Assembly: GCF_029936995.1 (NCBI RefSeq) | Contig: NZ_JAPYRE010000007.1 | Coordinates: 146,407-210,406, forward strand | Length of the DNA: 64,000 nucleotides | Reading direction: 5' to 3' | DNA from: Henriciella sp. | GTDB lineage: Bacteria > Pseudomonadota > Alphaproteobacteria > Caulobacterales > Hyphomonadaceae | In this document: positions 36,385 to 46,213 of the stretch, piece after piece | How positions within the stretch are numbered: position 1 is the stretch's first letter | Layout: every line of letters starts with the position of its first letter | Notes under the pieces: generated by a model | What the model was told of the DNA's origin: nothing | The model's database searches: none | The model's input: the letters and a program-made list of their open reading frames with translations, nothing else | Position numbers and translations under genes: made by a program

Positions 36385-37452
36385 GTGGCCCCGGAAAACG
36401 ATGCCGGAGCGGGTCCTCAACAGGATCCGCTTTTCGGTACGAACCATTTCACACTGTTGCGATGGTTCCTGGCAGGCGCTGTGCTTGTTGGCCATGCATG
36501 GATGATTCCGACAGGGTATGAACCCACACGCATACATGACTGGACCTTCAGCTATCTGGCGGTGAACGGCTTCTTCATCCTCTCCGGATTGCTGATTGCC
36601 AAGAGTCTGGCGACCCGGAACGAACTCGCCAGCTACGCCCGATCACGGTTATTGAGAATATATCCTGCCTTCATCCTGCTGATAATCGCGCTTCTGTTGG
36701 TTTTTGGACCGCTCTTCGGGAGGCCTCGCGGGATCGCGTATCTCGGCCAGGCAGAGCCCTGGGCCTATGTCACACGCACCCTTCTTATGGGCGATCCACT
36801 GACAAGCCCCGGCGGGGTTTTCCATGCTTCACCCGAGCCGGTCTTCAATGGGGCGCTCTGGACCATACGCTATGAAGTCCTGGCCTATCTGCTCGCCGCA
36901 ATCGGATTCATGCTGGGGGCACTGAAAAGACCTGGGACAACAGTGGCGCTGCTTGTCGCTTCGCAGCTTGCCTATCTTGCCATCCAGCATCCACCGTTGG
37001 CCGACCTGTTACCGTCGGGTGTCATTTCCCTGTTCCGGTTCACGACCGCTTTCCTGATCGGCATGGTGCTCTGGCACTTTCCAAAGCTGCGGCAACCGGG
37101 TCCTGTTGGCATGTTTCTGGCGCTGGCTGCGTTTCTCCTGTTCGGCTGGAGCGCGGTTGGCGAATTGCTCGCCAATCTTCTTCTTGCTGCGTGTCTCATG
37201 CAATTTGGGCTGGTTGCACGTCCTTCATACCGCTTCGCAAGGATGCCCGATTATTCTTATGGCATCTATATCTGGCACTATCCGGTCCTGCAAAGCGTCC
37301 TGATGTCCAACCGGGATATGCCTCCAGCACTCCTCCTCGCGATCTCGACACCACTTGTGCTGTTATGCGCTGGCACCTCCTGGCACCTGGTGGAGAAACC
37401 AGCCCTGAAACTCAAACGCTGGCGGCGCAGATCGGGCAGGCTGTCAGACTAG
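36385..37452 (+). CDS. Acyltransferase 3 family membrane protein
   Basis: This 355-residue polytopic protein carries the acyltransferase-3 motifs FTLLRWFLAGAVLVGHAW, FILSGLLIAKSL and YARSRLLRIYPAFI. Family members O-acylate surface glycans or lipids. The start is GTG 36385, 3 bp after the previous stop. A surface-modification role in the copper operon is possible, or it may be a passenger. Confidence 0.85.
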   Translation: MAPENDAGAGPQQDPLFGTNHFTLLRWFLAGAVLVGHAWMIPTGYEPTRIHDWTFSYLAVNGFFILSGLLIAKSLATRNELASYARSRLLRIYPAFILLIIALLLVFGPLFGRPRGIAYLGQAEPWAYVTRTLLMGDPLTSPGGVFHASPEPVFNGALWTIRYEVLAYLLAAIGFMLGALKRPGTTVALLVASQLAYLAIQHPPLADLLPSGVISLFRFTTAFLIGMVLWHFPKLRQPGPVGMFLALAAFLLFGWSAVGELLANLLLAACLMQFGLVARPSYRFARMPDYSYGIYIWHYPVLQSVLMSNRDMPPALLLAISTPLVLLCAGTSWHLVEKPALKLKRWRRRSGRLSD

Positions 37453-37524
37453 CATGCGAAGACGGCGGCCCACCGCTCCATAGTTCGAACAGGGGCGAAA
37501 ATTCTGTTCGGAGTTGCATTGCAC

Positions 37525-37541
37525 ATACCCCGTAGGGGTAT
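37525..37541. promoter_or_regulatory. CsoR-type operator C, before the Cu P-type ATPase
   Basis: ATACCCCGTAGGGGTAT is a perfect 7-bp-arm palindrome. It lies between a possible -35 TTGCAT (37514-37519) and -10 TATTAT (37539-37544). It is 95 bp before the ATPase start. Confidence 0.75.
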
Positions 37542-37636
37542 TATATCCAGCGTTTCGGATTGATCATATCGGCTGATCAATAAACGGTCTGAAGATCAAA
37601 ACCGTCTGTCTCCATCCCTGCCGAAAGGTCAGAGCC

Positions 37637-39859
37637 ATGAGCAACAACGAGCAACCTCATCATGACCATGCCTGTCATCATCATGACAATGCGGTAGCTG
37701 AGAAACCTGACGACGCCTATGACAATGTCCCTGCCGATTATGCTGGCAAGATCTGGACCTGCCCGATGCATCCGCAGGTTCGCGAAATGTCGAACACAGG
37801 ATGTCCGATCTGCGGCATGGCACTCGAACCGGAAACAGTAACCGCCGAACAGGATACGAGCGAACTCGATGACATGACACGGCGCTTCTGGGTTGCCCTG
37901 ACGCTATCGGTGCCGCTGCTTGCCTTTGTCATGGGGGAGATGATTCCCGGTAGTCCACTCAGAAGCTGGGTCGACCCATCCTGGGGTGTCTGGCTTCAGG
38001 CCGGTCTGGCGACACCGGTCGTTCTCTGGTCCGGCGCGCCCTTCTTTGCCCGTGGATGGGACTCGGTGAAACGCCGTAGCCTCAATATGTTCACCCTGAT
38101 CGCCATGGGGGTCGGGGTCGCCTACCTGTACTCGCTGGTCGCGAGCGTCGCACCTGGTATTTTCCCTGATTCCTTCAGAGGGCATGGCGGTACGGTCGCG
38201 GTCTACTACGAGGCCGCCGCGGTGATCGTCACACTCATCCTTCTCGGACAGGTGCTCGAACTACGCGCCCGCCATGCCACTTCTGGCGCAATCCGGGCGC
38301 TCCTCGAACTCACTCCACCGACCGCCCGCCGGATCGCCGGGGACGGCAGTGACGAGGAAGTCGACCTTGCCGAAGTCAGGGCTGGCGATCACCTGCGCGT
38401 TCGCCCAGGCGAAAAAATCCCGGTCGACGGTGAAGTGATCGAGGGACGATCCCCGGTCGACGAATCCATGGTCACCGGGGAGCCGGTCCCCGTGGAGAAA
38501 ACTGAAGGCGAGCGAGTCACTGGCGGGACGGTCAATGGTACCGGATCACTGGTCATGAAGGCCACACATGTCGGCGCGGAAACGCTCCTGTCGCAGATCG
38601 TCCAGATGGTCGCGGCCGCCCAGCGTTCGCGCGCGCCAATTCAGCGCCTCGTCGATATTGTGTCCTCGGTTTTCGTGCCAACCGTGATCGCCATATCGAT
38701 CATCACCTTCATCATCTGGGCCATATTTGGACCGGATCCGGCCATGGCCTTCGCCATCGTGAACGCCGTCGCAGTCCTGATCATCGCTTGCCCCTGTGCG
38801 CTCGGTCTCGCGACACCCATGTCGATCATGGTCGGAACCGGCAAGGGTGCCTCGAACGGCATCCTGATCAAGAACGCCGAAGCACTGGAGACGTTCGAAA
38901 AGGTCGATACCATCATCGTTGACAAGACAGGGACGCTGACCCTGGGACATCCTGAACTTGTGCGCATCCAGCCCGCAGATGGGTTGGAGGAGACAGCGCT
39001 GCTCGGGCTGGTTGCCGCTGTTGAACGCTCGAGCGAGCATCCGCTGGCCGAAGCCATCGTCCGCGGGGCGGAGACGCACAGCGCACCAGACCAGACGGCC
39101 CGGAACTTTCAGTCCGTCACCGGTGAAGGCGCACAGGCCGAAGTCGACGGCAAGCGTGTGGCCATCGGTAACCGCAAGATGATGGAGCGTATCGGGGCCT
39201 GGTCCGGTGATCTCGGCGCGGACGCGGACAAGTACCGGTCGGAAGGACAGACGGTGATGTTCGTCGCCGTCGATGGCAAACCTGCCGGACTCGTCGCCGT
39301 GGCCGACCCGGTCAAGGAAACCACGCCTGAAGCCATCAAGCGTCTTCACGCCGAGGGCCTTAAGATCGTCATGCTCACCGGCGACAGCGAAAATACGGCC
39401 CGCGCCGTGGCCGCAAAGGTCGGCATTGACGAAGTCCATGCCGACGTCTCGCCGGAAGACAAGCACCGCATCGTGTCAGATCTCCAGAAGGGTGGCGCGC
39501 GTGTCGCCATGTGCGGGGACGGCATCAATGATGCCCCCGCCCTCGCCCAGGCCGATGTCGGCATTGCCATGGGCACCGGCACCGACGTTGCCATGGAGAG
39601 CGCAGGTGTGACCCTGGTCAAAGGCGACCTGATTGGCGTCGCGAGAGCACGTGAACTCAGCCATGCGACAATGCGCAATATCCGCCAGAACCTCTTCTTT
39701 GCCTTCATCTACAATTCACTCGGTGTGCCGGTTGCGGCGGGTATCCTCTACCCCTTCTCCGGTCTGTTGCTCAGCCCCATGATCGCAGCGGCCGCAATGA
39801 GCCTCAGCTCGGTTTCCGTGATTGCGAATGCGCTGCGGCTTCGAGGCCTGAAACTCTGA
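37637..39859 (+). CDS. copA2: Copper-translocating P1B ATPase with N-terminal HMBD
   Basis: This 740-residue Cu(I) exporter has a His-rich N-terminus ([11 protein letters not shown]), then a heavy-metal-binding domain with CPMHP (42-46) and CPICGM (56-61) rather than an HMA domain. The transport motif CPC is at 385-387 ([13 protein letters not shown]). The phosphorylated Asp429 lies in DKTGTLT, and SEHPLAEA and [10 protein letters not shown] are intact. It pumps Cu(I) from the cytoplasm to the periplasm, where the CopA oxidase and Cus pump act. A near-perfect CsoR operator precedes it. Confidence 0.93.
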   Translation: MSNNEQPHHDHACHHHDNAVAEKPDDAYDNVPADYAGKIWTCPMHPQVREMSNTGCPICGMALEPETVTAEQDTSELDDMTRRFWVALTLSVPLLAFVMGEMIPGSPLRSWVDPSWGVWLQAGLATPVVLWSGAPFFARGWDSVKRRSLNMFTLIAMGVGVAYLYSLVASVAPGIFPDSFRGHGGTVAVYYEAAAVIVTLILLGQVLELRARHATSGAIRALLELTPPTARRIAGDGSDEEVDLAEVRAGDHLRVRPGEKIPVDGEVIEGRSPVDESMVTGEPVPVEKTEGERVTGGTVNGTGSLVMKATHVGAETLLSQIVQMVAAAQRSRAPIQRLVDIVSSVFVPTVIAISIITFIIWAIFGPDPAMAFAIVNAVAVLIIACPCALGLATPMSIMVGTGKGASNGILIKNAEALETFEKVDTIIVDKTGTLTLGHPELVRIQPADGLEETALLGLVAAVERSSEHPLAEAIVRGAETHSAPDQTARNFQSVTGEGAQAEVDGKRVAIGNRKMMERIGAWSGDLGADADKYRSEGQTVMFVAVDGKPAGLVAVADPVKETTPEAIKRLHAEGLKIVMLTGDSENTARAVAAKVGIDEVHADVSPEDKHRIVSDLQKGGARVAMCGDGINDAPALAQADVGIAMGTGTDVAMESAGVTLVKGDLIGVARARELSHATMRNIRQNLFFAFIYNSLGVPVAAGILYPFSGLLLSPMIAAAAMSLSSVSVIANALRLRGLKL

Positions 39860-39876
39860 GTGAAAGGAAAGGTGTT

Positions 39877-40373
39877 GTGAGACAAATCTTTTTCGCAAGT
39901 GCCAGCGAAGTCCTGCTCATCATGGCTTTTATGGCGAGTTGGGTGTTCTTCTTGGCCCCATCACAGGCCAATGCTCAGACTGATACTGTTTACCCCCCTG
40001 GTGCGGCGGCTGCACGGCATGGGTGAATTATCTTCGGGACAATGGTTTCCACATCGTCGTGAGGAAACATGAAGAGCTAACACCAACCCGTACCCATCTC
40101 AGCGTCCCCGACGAACTGATGAGTTGCCATACCGGCGAAGTCTGCGGCTATATTGTCGAGGGCCATGTCCCCGCAAAGGAAATTAACCGCCTGCTGAGCG
40201 AGCGACCGAACGCTAGCGGGCTTTCGATTCCCGGCACGCCGTTGGGCTCCCCAGGCATGGAAACTTCTTATCCGCCCGATCTCTATAACGTGTTGCTGTT
40301 CTCCGACAAAGGCACACGGTCATACGCCATTTATGTCGGCACCAGCCCTGTGACTGAGCCGGACGGCTCATGA
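39877..40373 (+). pseudogene. DUF411 family protein, interrupted by a frameshift in a C run
   Basis: From GTG 39877 the first frame encodes a signal peptide (FLAPSQANAQT) and stops after VYPPGAAAARHG. Adding one C to the six-C run at 39993-39998 restores VYPPWCGGCTAWVNYLRDNGF, which runs into the DUF411 body (KHEELTPTRTHLSVPDELMSCHTGEVCGYIVEGHVPA, here only its core ELMSCHTGEVCGYIVEGH quoted). DUF411 proteins are small periplasmic metal-related proteins. The shift could be true decay, slippage-controlled expression, or a sequencing error. Confidence 0.75.
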
Positions 40374-40419
40374 ATTCCTCAGCCAGAACAGCAAAGGCTC
40401 ACTGACAGGCGCCGGCGCA

Positions 40420-40930
40420 GTCGCATGCGCACAGGTGTCATAACCGGCACCGAAGCCCTATTGAAGGCCTTTTCAATGATCATCAATGAAAGCCTGGTGG
40501 CCCGCACATTGACCACTTACACCTTGCAGCTGTTTGACATCGAGGTGGGCTTCTTGTGCCTCTGCTCGCCAGAGGGCTCATCATCGCTGCCTTTGCCATA
40601 AATATCGCTGGCCACAGTATGATCGGAAGCATGTCCATGGTTCCCGCCATCCTGAAGATAGGCGGGATACTCGTCTTTGTGCTTGTGGCTTTGTGGGCGG
40701 TCGGTTTCAGCTTCCAGCCCGCTGAAAGCGGGTTCGCCCATTCCGGCTCCTCTGGCGGAGATTCTGGCCGGTGTTGCGCTTGCCATCCTTGCCTATAGAG
40801 GTTTCACGACCATAATGAATAGCGGCAAAGAAGTGCAAAATCCGAAGCGAAACGTCGGGCGCTCGATCGTGGCCTTACTGACTGTCAGCACGTTCATCGA
40901 TTTTCGCCTGTCCAACCGTTCTCCCGGATC
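40420..40930 (+). pseudogene. Degenerate amino-acid/polyamine permease (APC family)
   Basis: Pieces of an APC transporter are readable in different frames: RGLIIAAFAINIAGHSMIG and MVPAILKIGGILVFVLVALW in one, then AGVALAILAYRGFTTIMNSG and KEVQNPKRNVGRSIVALLT in another. The start and the C-terminal half are missing, so this is a decayed gene. It marks old insertion or deletion activity between the Cu ATPase and the minus-strand cassette. Confidence 0.6.
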
Positions 40931-41036
40931 ATCCCAACGATCTGTTCTTCGGACAATCGTTGTTTACGTATATGTCATCCTCTATGTGTCGAGGAGTCTG
41001 AAGATTCATGGCCGGAATTTCAGGGGATGGATCAAG

Positions 41037-42395
41037 TTATGGTAACGGCGAAATCGGCTGTTCGAAAGTCCCTCTCGGGCGAATCAGACGAACGTCTGTG
41101 CCATCGACCAAAACCTCTGCCGGCATTGGGTGGCTCAAAAATCCTACTGGACTTGAGCTTAACCCATATGCCCCTGACTGCAGAATTGCGATCATATCTC
41201 CCACTTGCGGGCTGGGAAGCACCGTTTTGCGACCGTAAGTATCCAGTGGAGTACACAAAGGTCCGACAATTTTTTGCTCCGTATCGCAAACTTCATTCAG
41301 TCGATTTGCGACAATGACGGGATAGTCTCTTTTGATGACTTGACCGAGGTTTCCTGACGCAGCGAGATGATGATGCATACCACCATCCGTAACCGTAAAA
41401 TTCTCGCCCCGCGAGGCCTTCACTGTAGTCACACGAGTAGCAAAAAGACCTGACGGTCCCGCCAGAAAGCGCCCCGGCTCAATGACAAGCTTTAGCGATT
41501 TTAAGTAGGGATCTTCACGCATCCTCTCGAGCAGAACACGTGCTCCTGATGCGAGCGATCGCAGATCCAACGGCTGATCGTTTCGAAAGTACGGAATACC
41601 AAGACCGCCACCTAAGTCCAGGGTCTCGATCGGCACGCCCCCCTCGAGCAGGCGTCGAGCCAATGAAACTCCATAGTTCCACTGATCGAGAAGTGTTTCA
41701 ACTTTTAGAATCTGCGTTCCTGAGAATATATGGAGGCCTTTGAGAGAAAGAAATCTGGCGCTGCCAAATTGGCTAATCGCTTCATCCAGTATCGATTCAT
41801 CAAAGCCAAACGGCGTAGCACCGCCGCCCATACGCATCGCACCGCCCTGAACGCTAATGTCAGGGTTAACGCGGGCAGAAACCGCCACCTCCTTTTTCAA
41901 TCTGCGAGATATTCTGTCTAATCGCGCAATCTCGTCAAATGACTCAACATGAATTTCACCGACGCCACGCTCGATGACATAGCAAAGCTCTTCGTCCGTT
42001 TTTCCGGGCCCTGCGAACAATATTCTATCCGTAGATACTCCCGCTCGCACGGCACGAATGTATTCGCCAGCAGACGCTATCTCCAGTCCCGAACCTTCGT
42101 CACAGAAAACTTCGAGCACAGCTGGATTTGGATTGGCTTTAACCGAAAAATACACGTCAAACTCATGCCCGATATGGTCCCGCAAAAGCTTTAGCTGCTG
42201 TCGCATCGTTTTGGCGCTGTAGACATATAACGGACTTCCAAATTGCGTCATCAAATCCGGCAGAGGGCATCCCTCAATACATAGAACACCACCTTCAACG
42301 CCCCAGTGCTCTGCGATCAAGCGCCGCTCAAGGGATGAATCTGGATGCGAACCTCTTGAAGTCTGAGCCTGAATTTTTGAGGACCTCCGGCTCAT
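41037..42395 (-). CDS. PLP-dependent decarboxylase, fold III (exosortase-associated type)
   Basis: This 452-residue protein is of the ornithine/diaminopimelate decarboxylase fold. The PLP lysine lies in VYFSVKANPNPAVL. IEPGRFL, the glycine-rich LDLGGGLGIPYF and the catalytic Cys in GPLCTPLDTYG are present. It closely resembles the decarboxylases that travel with an AMP ligase in exosortase-A gene sets. The likely substrate is an amino acid on a carrier protein. Its start overlaps the upstream ligase by 4 bp (ATGA). Confidence 0.8.
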   Translation of the reverse strand: MSRRSSKIQAQTSRGSHPDSSLERRLIAEHWGVEGGVLCIEGCPLPDLMTQFGSPLYVYSAKTMRQQLKLLRDHIGHEFDVYFSVKANPNPAVLEVFCDEGSGLEIASAGEYIRAVRAGVSTDRILFAGPGKTDEELCYVIERGVGEIHVESFDEIARLDRISRRLKKEVAVSARVNPDISVQGGAMRMGGGATPFGFDESILDEAISQFGSARFLSLKGLHIFSGTQILKVETLLDQWNYGVSLARRLLEGGVPIETLDLGGGLGIPYFRNDQPLDLRSLASGARVLLERMREDPYLKSLKLVIEPGRFLAGPSGLFATRVTTVKASRGENFTVTDGGMHHHLAASGNLGQVIKRDYPVIVANRLNEVCDTEQKIVGPLCTPLDTYGRKTVLPSPQVGDMIAILQSGAYGLSSSPVGFLSHPMPAEVLVDGTDVRLIRPRGTFEQPISPLP

Positions 42396-43906
42396 TTCCG
42401 CTCCTCGACGAGTTGTTTTATATTGACTTTCCCGTTCGGTGTTTGTGGTAACTTGTCGATCACCTCGATCTGCCTCGGGATCATATAAGGTGGCAAAACG
42501 TTGGAGAGCTGGCTCAATATTGCCCGAGTCTCGACCGGCTCGTCTGAAGTTGCAGTCGCTACGGCGTGCACCCTTTGCCCAAGAACACTGTCAGGTAGTC
42601 CAAAAACGCAAACGCTAGAAAACGCGCCCGTCATCATCAGAGCGTCTTCAACCTCAGTCGGGCTAAGGCGGTATCCTGATGTCTTGATCATGGAGTCGTT
42701 ACGCCCCACAAAATATAGGTAGCCCTCCTCGTCGATACGCACGCGGTCGCCTGAGTAGCAAACCATATCGACCCCTGTATTAGGGGACTTCAACGGATTA
42801 GGCTTAATTACTTTTGCCGTAGCTTCGGGGCAGCGCCAGTAGCCCATCGACACAGTCGGTCCGCGATGGATCAGGATACCCGTTTCTCCTGGCTGAGCCA
42901 GTTCACCATCGTCGCGTAGCACCATCACCTCACACTCTGGAATAGCTTTCCCGATGGATCCCGGCTTTGAATCAATTTCGTTCGGTGACAAAAACGTCGA
43001 TCTGAAGGCTTCTGTAAGCCCGTACATCAAAAAAATCTCAGTTTCCGGCAACCTCTCCCGCAGTCTGTCCAAGGTCAATTGCGGCACCGCCCCCCCACTA
43101 TTAGTGAGAAATCTCAAACCCGGCAGTGGTTCCCGTTTCAATGAAGGTGCACTAGCGATTAGTAACGACCAAACAGTCGGCACTCCGGCCAAGCCAGTGA
43201 TGTCAAACTCCCGGATCGCTCGCACAATATCCTCTCCAACGCGAAACGGGACTAAAACAATGCTAGCATTATTCGCAACGCTGGTTAGAAGCTGATTAAG
43301 GCCGTAGTCGAAGCTAAAGGACAAGACTGAGGCGAGACGGTCAGTGGGACCTATTCTCAGATAGCTGGACACAATTCGCGTACCCGCCAAAAGGTTTCGA
43401 TGTGAGAGCATTACCCCCTTCGGAAGGCCTGTCGAGCCAGAGGTGTACAGGATTGCAGCCAAGTCTTCGCCGATCCGAACATCCACAGGCGCGGTGCTCC
43501 CTGCATCCAAATCCAGCTCGTCGACAAAAATAACTTCGCAGGTTTCAGCATCTACGACACTTGGTGAGAATGAATGAAATTTGTCTCTGGTGGTCAACAG
43601 AAAGCGCGCTTCACAATCCGTGAGAATATGAGCAACTTGCGGCCCTTTAAGCAGCGAATTCACCGGAACCACGACACCTTGAGCCACGCTTACGCCGAAT
43701 ATTGACCAGCACTCAGCTAGCACTTTTGGCAGGAAAACAACGCACCTATCGCCCGGCTTCAGCCCGCGTTTGAAAAGCTCAGCTGCAAGCGCGTTCGATC
43801 GCTTCCTAAATAGTCCATAGGATACCACTTCATTCTTTGCCAGGAGAGCGGCCTTATTTACGTCTTGCTCCTGCAGAAGAAGGTGGTGCAATAGATAGGT
43901 TTTCAT
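42392..43906 (-). CDS. Acyl-CoA/acyl-ACP ligase (AMP-forming)
   Basis: The 504-residue adenylate-forming enzyme has the P-loop-like YTSGSTGLPKGVMLSHRNL, the motif MYGLTEAFRSTFL, and GYLYFVGRNDSMIKTSGYR. The catalytic Lys near the C-terminus is in PQTPNGKVNIKQL. It probably activates an amino or acyl acid and loads the adjacent carrier protein. It is coupled by 4-bp overlaps with both neighbours, as in exosortase-associated ligase/decarboxylase pairs. Confidence 0.85.
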   Translation of the reverse strand: MKTYLLHHLLLQEQDVNKAALLAKNEVVSYGLFRKRSNALAAELFKRGLKPGDRCVVFLPKVLAECWSIFGVSVAQGVVVPVNSLLKGPQVAHILTDCEARFLLTTRDKFHSFSPSVVDAETCEVIFVDELDLDAGSTAPVDVRIGEDLAAILYTSGSTGLPKGVMLSHRNLLAGTRIVSSYLRIGPTDRLASVLSFSFDYGLNQLLTSVANNASIVLVPFRVGEDIVRAIREFDITGLAGVPTVWSLLIASAPSLKREPLPGLRFLTNSGGAVPQLTLDRLRERLPETEIFLMYGLTEAFRSTFLSPNEIDSKPGSIGKAIPECEVMVLRDDGELAQPGETGILIHRGPTVSMGYWRCPEATAKVIKPNPLKSPNTGVDMVCYSGDRVRIDEEGYLYFVGRNDSMIKTSGYRLSPTEVEDALMMTGAFSSVCVFGLPDSVLGQRVHAVATATSDEPVETRAILSQLSNVLPPYMIPRQIEVIDKLPQTPNGKVNIKQLVEERK

Positions 43907-44202
43907 CTCGATTGCTTCGATATGACGAGCTTGGAAAGTGAACGGAGTGTTTCCAAATTCTCTGGCAGGAAGTCTTCGTCCTCCATCTCAATATCAAATG
44001 TCTCTTCCAGAAAGCTCACGAGTTCGATCATGCCAAGGGAATCGATAAGACCCTCGTCCAGAAGCGGCGTCGCCTCATCAAAGGAAGTCTCGGCAAATGC
44101 CGGAAATCGCTCTAGAATAAAGAGCCCGATCTTCTCGCTTGCCTGCCTAGCTGCTACATCTGCACCGCTTTCTACTGTAGCTTTTACCTGCTTCTCGATC
44201 AT
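43903..44202 (-). CDS. Acyl carrier protein
   Basis: The 99-residue ACP has the phosphopantetheine site Ser55 in EGLIDSLGMIELVSFL and an acidic body (FDIEMEDEDFLPENL). It is the obvious partner of the downstream ligase, with which it overlaps by 4 bp. It has an N-terminal extension of about 20 residues compared with a minimal ACP. Confidence 0.88.
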   Translation of the reverse strand: MIEKQVKATVESGADVAARQASEKIGLFILERFPAFAETSFDEATPLLDEGLIDSLGMIELVSFLEETFDIEMEDEDFLPENLETLRSLSKLVISKQSR

Positions 44203-44212
44203 TGTTCCCTCG

Positions 44213-45058
44213 CTAGATACCCAATACAGGGATTTCTGAATATAATTGGTTAATTTGACATGCCTGCCATTGACCTTTCACAAAAGCAGAAGCCTCTCCC
44301 CAATCAAAAAAAGAAGCGGGGGACTCCATGGAAACCGGAACAGTTGTTTCCAGAACCAAAATACCTCGCCTTAAGAGCTGTCGGGATATTCCGGGCAAAT
44401 TGGCCGCAATCAGAGCTACGTCGGGACAGTAAATTATCTCTGCAGATTTCACAGCGCGTTTGCGTGTTTTGGGCCGCAGGACGATTGGGGAGACGGCAGA
44501 CCGCGTTTGAATGCCTAAAACAATACAACCGAGCTTGGAGTGATCGTCTAACGCACGCATGAGCCTTGGGTCACTTGAAACGTGAGGCATCGTTTCTGCC
44601 TTTTGAAGTGCCGGAGCACCTTTTTTAAGCGCTTGAACAGGTGTCCAATAACCGAGCTGGCGGAGGCAATATTCAGTGTAGCCGAGCCCCCTCAACATCT
44701 GTTGCACTGGCTTGTTCGGGGTAAAGTCGGTGAAGGTTTTGGTTTCATCATTGCTAAGTCGTTTGAGAATAATGGGGGCAAATGCGCGGTATTTCTTCCT
44801 CACGTACCAGGATGAAAAGTTGATCTGTTGGTGGGAGCTCCACATTTCGGGTGCTCTGAAAGTAAGGAGGACGCCCTGCGCCTTACCGTCCTCGTCACAG
44901 GTGAGAATTCCCACTGGACCTGCGAAAGGGTCTCCAACAACTTTAGACCACCTCTGTAGTCCGGCATTCCAGAAGTCAGCATTGCGCTCGGGGAAACCTT
45001 CGCACAACAGGGAAACGGCTTCTTCCCAATTTCTCTTTGAAACTTCATGATACTGCAT
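44213..45058 (-). CDS. Putative GNAT-fold acyltransferase
   Basis: The 281-residue protein has an N-terminal GNAT-like region (HEVSKRNWEEAVSLLCEGFPE, then AQGVLLTFRAPEMWSS) but no sharp CoA-binding motif, and a C-terminal part with no recognised match. It is the first gene of the minus-strand cassette and lies 10 bp before the ACP. It may transfer the ACP-bound product. Function uncertain. Confidence 0.55.
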   Translation of the reverse strand: MQYHEVSKRNWEEAVSLLCEGFPERNADFWNAGLQRWSKVVGDPFAGPVGILTCDEDGKAQGVLLTFRAPEMWSSHQQINFSSWYVRKKYRAFAPIILKRLSNDETKTFTDFTPNKPVQQMLRGLGYTEYCLRQLGYWTPVQALKKGAPALQKAETMPHVSSDPRLMRALDDHSKLGCIVLGIQTRSAVSPIVLRPKTRKRAVKSAEIIYCPDVALIAANLPGISRQLLRRGILVLETTVPVSMESPASFFDWGEASAFVKGQWQACQINQLYSEIPVLGI

Positions 45059-45618
45059 CGGCGAAGCATACCTCCAGTCATTGCCAGAAGAACCCAGATT
45101 GATCCATAATAGCTGGACACTTTATCCTTTTGGGCACAAATATATCGCCATTACGTTAATTTATAAAAACGCCGCGATTTCCGCCGAACAGTGATGTGTT
45201 GCTAAGTGGTTTCAGGGAGCAGAGCAGACGGCGGGCGTATTGAAAACGAGTTCATCGATATCAAAGCCTTAGCCCTGCAAACACATCGCTGGGAATTCCG
45301 GACCAAAGCAACGACACCAGCGTCGCACGCCAGCCCCTGCAATAGTCAGTTAACAACACGACTTCCGGGTTATCTCTGGCCAGAACATTCAGTAGAACTT
45401 ACCGGAAAACCCTTTCATTGCATGTCGTCCTTACAGCGGCGCTTATGCCACTTGACTCCGTACCGTGGTACGGAGCTTAGGGTGCATCCTGAAATCAGAA
45501 AGACAGGCCGTGCGAAGGCCTCATCGCGACAAGGACGCAACAATTTTCAATACCGCGTCAACGGTAAGCGAAACTTCACCGGGCCGGCCGGGTCAGCAAG
45601 CTTCAGGAGAGGCAAGAC
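45059..45618. other. 560-bp intergenic region with a mer-type promoter, no supported gene
   Basis: The left part is the upstream region of the minus-strand cassette. Open frames at 45206-45622 and 45465-45716 have atypical composition, no recognisable family and cross the promoter at 45452, so they are not called. The one clear signal is the MerR-type promoter. Confidence 0.5.
45452..45483 (+). promoter_or_regulatory. MerR-type (mercury-operon-like) operator/promoter
   Basis: TTGACT (45452-45457) is followed by a 19-bp spacer and TTAGGG, or a 20-bp spacer and TAGGGT (-10). The spacer carries the dyad CTCCGTACC-GT-GGTACGGAG with 9-bp arms. The mer operator of Tn21/Tn501 has the same plan (TTGACTCCGTAC...GTACGGA, long spacer, TAAGGT). 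The downstream genes are not merTPC but the 45619-50810 operon, which carries its own MerR. Confidence 0.8.
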
Positions 45619-46149
45619 ATGAAAATGAGATTATCGAGCTCGAAATTAATGAAAAGCATGGTGGTTCCGCTGTGTGGATTTCTACTCTCACAGACCGCAA
45701 CTGCCGAACCCAATAATGATACGGGGCAAGAATCCGTTGCCGATATCCTGGCGGCTGCCCCCGAAAGCGTCGCACGCCAGGCGACCGTCATATCGCGGGA
45801 TGGAAAGGTACTCAGAAAGGGTGAGGGCGAATGGGTCTGCAGAATAGCGGGGCCGAGCGGCAATGACCCTGTTTGCACCGACTCGGAATTCCGGGCCTAC
45901 CTGGACGCACGCACCAAAGGGAAACTACCAACAATCGAGCGTATCGGCCTTGCCTACATGCTTCAGGGAATGAGCTGGGATGGCATGTATATCCCCCCGC
46001 ACGGCATGCTTATCGTTCCGGACAACGCCTACTTTCAGGGTTTTCCCACTGTCCCGTCCGGTGGGACACCCTGGGTCATGATGGCGGAAACCCCATACGC
46101 CCATCTGGTCGTACCGATGGGCGAGGGACTACCACATAAAACCCAGTGA
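45619..46149 (+). CDS. Secreted protein of unknown function, first gene of the MerR-controlled operon
   Basis: The 176-residue protein has a signal peptide ending in TATAEP, a Cys pair (EGEWVCRIAG and NDPVCTDSEF) and conserved-looking segments IPPHGMLIVPD and GTPWVMMAETPYAHLVVP. I recall similar uncharacterised secreted proteins in Proteobacteria but no assigned function. It is 130 bp from the mer-type promoter, and ATG 45625 is an alternative start. A role at the periplasmic side of metal handling is inferred. Confidence 0.7.
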   Translation: MKMRLSSSKLMKSMVVPLCGFLLSQTATAEPNNDTGQESVADILAAAPESVARQATVISRDGKVLRKGEGEWVCRIAGPSGNDPVCTDSEFRAYLDARTKGKLPTIERIGLAYMLQGMSWDGMYIPPHGMLIVPDNAYFQGFPTVPSGGTPWVMMAETPYAHLVVPMGEGLPHKTQ

Positions 46150-46213
46150 CGCCCTCAGGCCAATCGAGATCCTCATCTCCTCCACCGGGAGTCAGGACTG
46201 AAAGGATAAACTG

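Noticed and set aside
45206..45716. Two open frames (138 and 83 codons) over the region before 45619
   Set aside because: They cross or abut the mer-type promoter at 45452, have no recognisable family, and their composition is unlike the neighbours.
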